The notes under the pieces are model-generated. The model was not told where the DNA came from and made no database searches. It worked only from the letters and a program-made list of their open reading frames with translations. Below, piece after piece: positions 62,001-64,000 of a stretch of 64,000 bases of DNA. Both the position numbers and the translations under genes were made by a program. The DNA lies in NCBI GenBank assembly GCA_046153945.1, contig JBJXFF010000109.1, positions 1-64,000 on the forward strand. Direction: 5' to 3'. The DNA comes from SXOA01 sp046153945 (lineage in GTDB: Bacteria > Planctomycetota > Planctomycetia > Pirellulales > Pirellulaceae). How positions within the stretch are numbered: the first letter of the stretch is position 1; every line of letters starts with the position of its first letter.

Positions 62001-62693
62001 GCGGCCCAGTTGTTCCGCGACTTCGCGAAGGAGGGTCAGCAAATCCTGATGTTTACCTGTCACGAGCACATCATGCGGATTTTTGAAGAGGCTCAGACGG
62101 AAGTCCGGCTGCTCCCCGCTCGCCACGGAAAGCTAGTGGAGCCTGTTGTGGTTCTCCCCCCTCCGCCTCCCGAGCCCGAAAAGCCGAAACGGAAGAAGCA
62201 ACGGCCACCGGAACCGGTCGTCGAGCTTCCACCACCACCGCCGCCGGTCATCGTCCCCGACGAGGCACCTCAGCGGTTGCAGTGGCCGGACCCCAACGAC
62301 CTTTTCTCCAAGGCCGAGAAAGAAGAAAAGTGGTTCTATCCCACCAATGAATTCGAAATCCCGGTTGAAAAAGAGCCGGCACCGGTCGTCGTCATCAGTA
62401 ACCTGCCCGATTACTGGCCCGTTGCTCCGATTCCCGCGCCGGTAGTTGTTCAGAAACCGGCACCGATTCCCGCACCTGCCCCTGAGCCGGTGAAAGTTGC
62501 CCGGATCGATCCTCCCGCTCCACCCAAGGTCATCCGTCGCAGACGGCCTCGGTTCACTTGGGGTTCGCCGGAGCTTTACTGGGACGAGGAGGAAGCCGTT
62601 GTTTCAGAAACGGTGACAGTCGGTCGCCAGAGCCCGAAACAGGTTTCGAGCGTTCCGCTTCTGGAAGATCCGTGGAGCGGCTGGGACCTGTAG
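59061..62693 (+). CDS. YhaN/SbcC-type ATPase with proline-rich tail
   Basis: The 1,210-residue protein has Walker A GPNEAGKTT at about 37-45 and the end of the ATPase near LPLVFDDVLVNLD at about 965, with long coiled coils between. A pair of membrane segments (ITAALGLIFSAGVMLLLIGM and YLLFGLMLSGGAAGM) lies in the middle, as in YhaN. From about residue 1,020 comes a proline-rich tail (runs such as LPPPPPEPEKPKR, ELPPPPPPVIVP) and an acidic end, about 190 residues not found in the family. The ATG at 59061 has AAGGAG upstream. It works with the YhaO-like protein. Confidence 0.9.
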   Translation: MRIKDIQVDGFGVWNNLKLDELPPGVTVLYGPNEAGKTTLMQFVRTVLYGFSPLRRNRYLPPVFGGQPGGRVRVSDGSGEFLLQRYSSPEDGEEDRGHLSVVDGYGLPRDPSQLSLLLSGVDEPTYSNVFACGLREIQELGSLDDTSAADHLYKLTTGLDRVSLVDVIRDMGESRERLLSTDDRPSQIVQLVQQRETLQGEIEELSSTTRRWCELAAQRSALAEEAEELEGSLSKNDGSHRLFEAALEVQGSWNLRSDLERQIATLRDIKQLPERAVEKLEALNQKVKTLRRQVKKIAVRGKQLRQEAAEIVVNRPLLAQANRIEALGEQTQWIVALESQIQKFKDDIRRLDAEIEHQIGATKGNKDELSAENYSVLKKPAIQLREATENLDSAKQEAEVAQREFEVLSGKFTASAKNRKAEDLHEGVQTVGQRVAALRKRIQLEEKIDQLARRREELEFEGEEMQEFTELPVRITAALGLIFSAGVMLLLIGMVGGWNNWVSSSGPYLLFGLMLSGGAAGMKLFLERKSEDDISDNRRQLEQVKNETARAKQERDELDADLPAGGGSLDVRLREAEAELRELERLSPLTTERLGAEQRHQLAQRKLAAAQETHKTIRARWTETLRGVGLPPDFPPQKVKHVVKNSDQVQELRRRREERRGEIEQRERDVLGLVGRIQQLFTDIRMTPASDKPQAMLRQLAQALVQEKEVLELRQGVVKKIKKLKTMRSRFGIKIRTASRKRSALLQLAGVIDMPAFSQVAAEAARANDLRKHREELSQKIQTALAGQFTEDQIAGLFAREGRDLQARWDQRMTHLHEVRTRLAGIHERRGACTHEMKLLESDRKLAGAKQLLSQVEEQLKAAVRRWQVLAIIGRALDSVRKTYETERQPQTLRESSHYLAQLTLGQYRRVWMPLDRRVLLVEDEDAKSLSLDVLSRGTREAVYISLRLALASSFARRGALLPLVFDDVLVNLDAARVRAAAQLFRDFAKEGQQILMFTCHEHIMRIFEEAQTEVRLLPARHGKLVEPVVVLPPPPPEPEKPKRKKQRPPEPVVELPPPPPPVIVPDEAPQRLQWPDPNDLFSKAEKEEKWFYPTNEFEIPVEKEPAPVVVISNLPDYWPVAPIPAPVVVQKPAPIPAPAPEPVKVARIDPPAPPKVIRRRRPRFTWGSPELYWDEEEAVVSETVTVGRQSPKQVSSVPLLEDPWSGWDL

Positions 62694-62702
62694 AAGGCAA
62701 AG

Positions 62703-63446
62703 TTATCTCGCCCGAGTGTTCCGCCGATTCAGCTCATCCCGAATCTGCGCGGCTAGTTCGTACTTCTCGCTGGCGACGGCATCGGCAAGCTGCTCTTGCA
62801 GGGTGCGGCCAACGTGGAAGTGCTGGCGGAGCGATTCGCGGAGCTCCATCAGCCGGCTGACGAGTTCGTCGTCGTCGAATTCTTCCTCGGCTTCGTAATC
62901 GACGAAGACCTGCTTGATTTCGTCTAGCCCTTTGTTGAGTTCTTCGACGGCTGCTTCCGCTCCCTTGTCCCCCAGGGCGGCCAGGGCGGCGGCTTGCGTC
63001 CGGTGGAACATGACGAACGGGCGGTATTGCTCGTGGCTCATCGTCCACTGCTCGTCCGGCGAATGCTGGCGGCAGAAGTCCATCAGCTTGAGCGTGTGCT
63101 GGGCGTCCGCCATCGCCAGACCGAAATCTCGCAGGGCCAGCCAGCAGATGCGGCGGTGGTAATACTGCACGAACTCCCGGTCCGCCTCGTCGCACTCCTC
63201 CTCGGTCATCTTGTACTCGTCGCCGTCTTCCAACGTGCGTTGCACGAGGTAGTCGTAGAACGTCTCGCTGTCGTGCGGGCGCGTCCCGTCCGGACGGCCG
63301 CTCACTTCGAGCTGCAACAGCCCCAAGTCCAGCCGCATTTGCAGCACGTCGCGGCCGTCGGTCCCTTTCTTTTTGCGGACGCTGATTCCGCTGGGATCGT
63401 AGGGCCATTCGCGGAGCAGGCGGTCAATATTATCGCGTCGTGACAT
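62703..63446 (-). CDS. UVR-motif protein
   Basis: The 247-residue protein has a C-terminal UvrB/UvrC interaction motif: LADAVASEKYELAAQIRDEL, the charged helical hairpin that joins UvrB to UvrC. The first 200 residues hold an unassigned helical domain (DYLVQRTLEDGDEYKMTEEE; MDFCRQHSPDEQWTMS). It may bind ClpC-like or Uvr partners, as other UVR-motif proteins (McsA, ClpC) do. The ATG at 63446 was selected, with a GTG codon just upstream. It converges with the YhaN-like gene, nine bases apart. Confidence 0.85.
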   Translation of the reverse strand: MSRRDNIDRLLREWPYDPSGISVRKKKGTDGRDVLQMRLDLGLLQLEVSGRPDGTRPHDSETFYDYLVQRTLEDGDEYKMTEEECDEADREFVQYYHRRICWLALRDFGLAMADAQHTLKLMDFCRQHSPDEQWTMSHEQYRPFVMFHRTQAAALAALGDKGAEAAVEELNKGLDEIKQVFVDYEAEEEFDDDELVSRLMELRESLRQHFHVGRTLQEQLADAVASEKYELAAQIRDELNRRNTRAR

Positions 63447-63715
63447 CACCTGGCGGCGGAGCCGTCCTCAGGGTGGTTTTTGTTTCATCGAGTACGCAGT
63501 GGATTATACCAACGGAGTTTCCCAAAGTGCAGGCTTGGAATTCTGATGATTTTGGGGCTTTGGGAAAATCGTGGACGGACCGAACTAAACGGTTGACAAC
63601 AAAGCCGCCAGCAACTCCGTCCTCGGCTGGGGACTCTTGCTATCTGCGTCTCGCTGGCGGCGATGTATACTGAAAATGCAGGGGGCTCGCTCACCAGTCG
63701 GAAGACACCACAACT

Positions 63716-64000
63716 ATGTTTTCGTTCGCACCTTCTGGGCGGCACATCTTCGCTGTGCGGCACATTGTGACAGCCAGCCTGATCCTGTTGGCGCTTGCCG
63801 CGTTTGACTCCGCGTTCGCCCTTGATTTCGTCACTCTCGACAAGAATGGCACGAAAACGGAACTCGAGGGCCGCATTGAGGTGGAAGCCCAGGACGGCGG
63901 TGTCCTGATGGTTACCCGGGACGGCGTCCTCTGGCCCATCCCCAAAGAAGAAATCGCCGGCCGTCGCAAGGACGACAAGCCGTTCGTGCCGTTCACCAAA
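63716..64000 (+). CDS. Secreted protein of unknown type, 5' end
   Basis: The frame from ATG 63716 stays open for 95 codons to the end of the window. It starts with a signal peptide (HIVTASLILLALAAF) and continues ALDFVTLDKNGTKTELEGRI, then VEAQDGGVLMVTRDGVLWPI. This resembles the opening of planctomycete secreted DUF1570-type peptidases, but the catalytic part would be outside the window, so the identification is tentative. The gene diverges from the UVR-motif gene. Confidence 0.5.
   Translation, partial: MFSFAPSGRHIFAVRHIVTASLILLALAAFDSAFALDFVTLDKNGTKTELEGRIEVEAQDGGVLMVTRDGVLWPIPKEEIAGRRKDDKPFVPFTK

Overview
The window looks like planctomycete chromosome with an integrated accessory island at its left end. 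Planctomycete markers are a DUF1559 prepilin-like protein with lipoprotein partner, a PVC-type membrane-bound dehydrogenase/cytochrome c, a DUF1592 cytochrome with a DUF1552 partner, a YfbK-like von Willebrand lipoprotein, and YhaO/YhaN-type SbcCD homologues. I cannot place it below phylum. All assignments rest on reading motifs by eye; no database search was run.

Region 1, about 1-18,350, is a defence-rich island. A tyrosine integrase (17,050-18,237) lies against the 3' end of tRNA-Phe (18,353-18,425), the classical att arrangement, so the island extends leftward and its far end is probably outside the window. From left to right it holds: the start of an IS66-type accessory gene; a truncated DrmA-like gene start, a NERD/UvrD-type helicase and a DrmE-like protein, which form one leftward operon resembling a broken DISARM variant; a divergent ABC-three-component operon (Cap4/DUF4297 nuclease, middle component, DUF3732 ATPase); a GmrSD-type DUF262/HNH/DUF4268 protein; and a rightward cluster of a small DNA-metabolism-like protein, a RecB/Cas4-type nuclease and two related PD-(D/E)XK proteins, followed by a small HTH protein and a small membrane protein separated by perfect hairpins. 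The nuclease cluster is my best candidate for an undescribed system.

Region 2, about 18,350-35,850, is chromosomal housekeeping and metabolism: endonuclease III, dCTP deaminase, a xanthine-dehydrogenase-type molybdenum hydroxylase (three subunits with a secreted peptidase gene nested between them), an esterase, a flavoprotein, a MacB/Lol-type ABC transporter, a thioesterase, a nucleoside-symporter-like MFS protein, a cysteine-desulfurase-like enzyme with a DUF971 protein, and the lipoprotein/DUF1559 pair.

Region 3, about 35,850-64,000, carries the large PVC cytochrome, a Tm-1-like protein with a 63-nt palindrome inserted in frame, an HpcH/HpaI aldolase, a Tat-exported sugar isomerase-like protein, a GIDE-like membrane protein, a gene broken by an amber codon, a deoxyhypusine-synthase-like enzyme, the DUF1552/DUF1592 operon, an ABC exporter, the VWA lipoprotein, an Fe3+-type ABC permease, the YhaO/YhaN pair, a UVR-motif protein and the start of a secreted protein cut by the window edge.

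Four different long palindromic elements are scattered through the chromosomal part (19,283-19,357; 25,335-25,403; 40,008-40,070; 43,432-43,501). Three are intergenic; one lies inside a coding sequence and adds exactly 21 codons.
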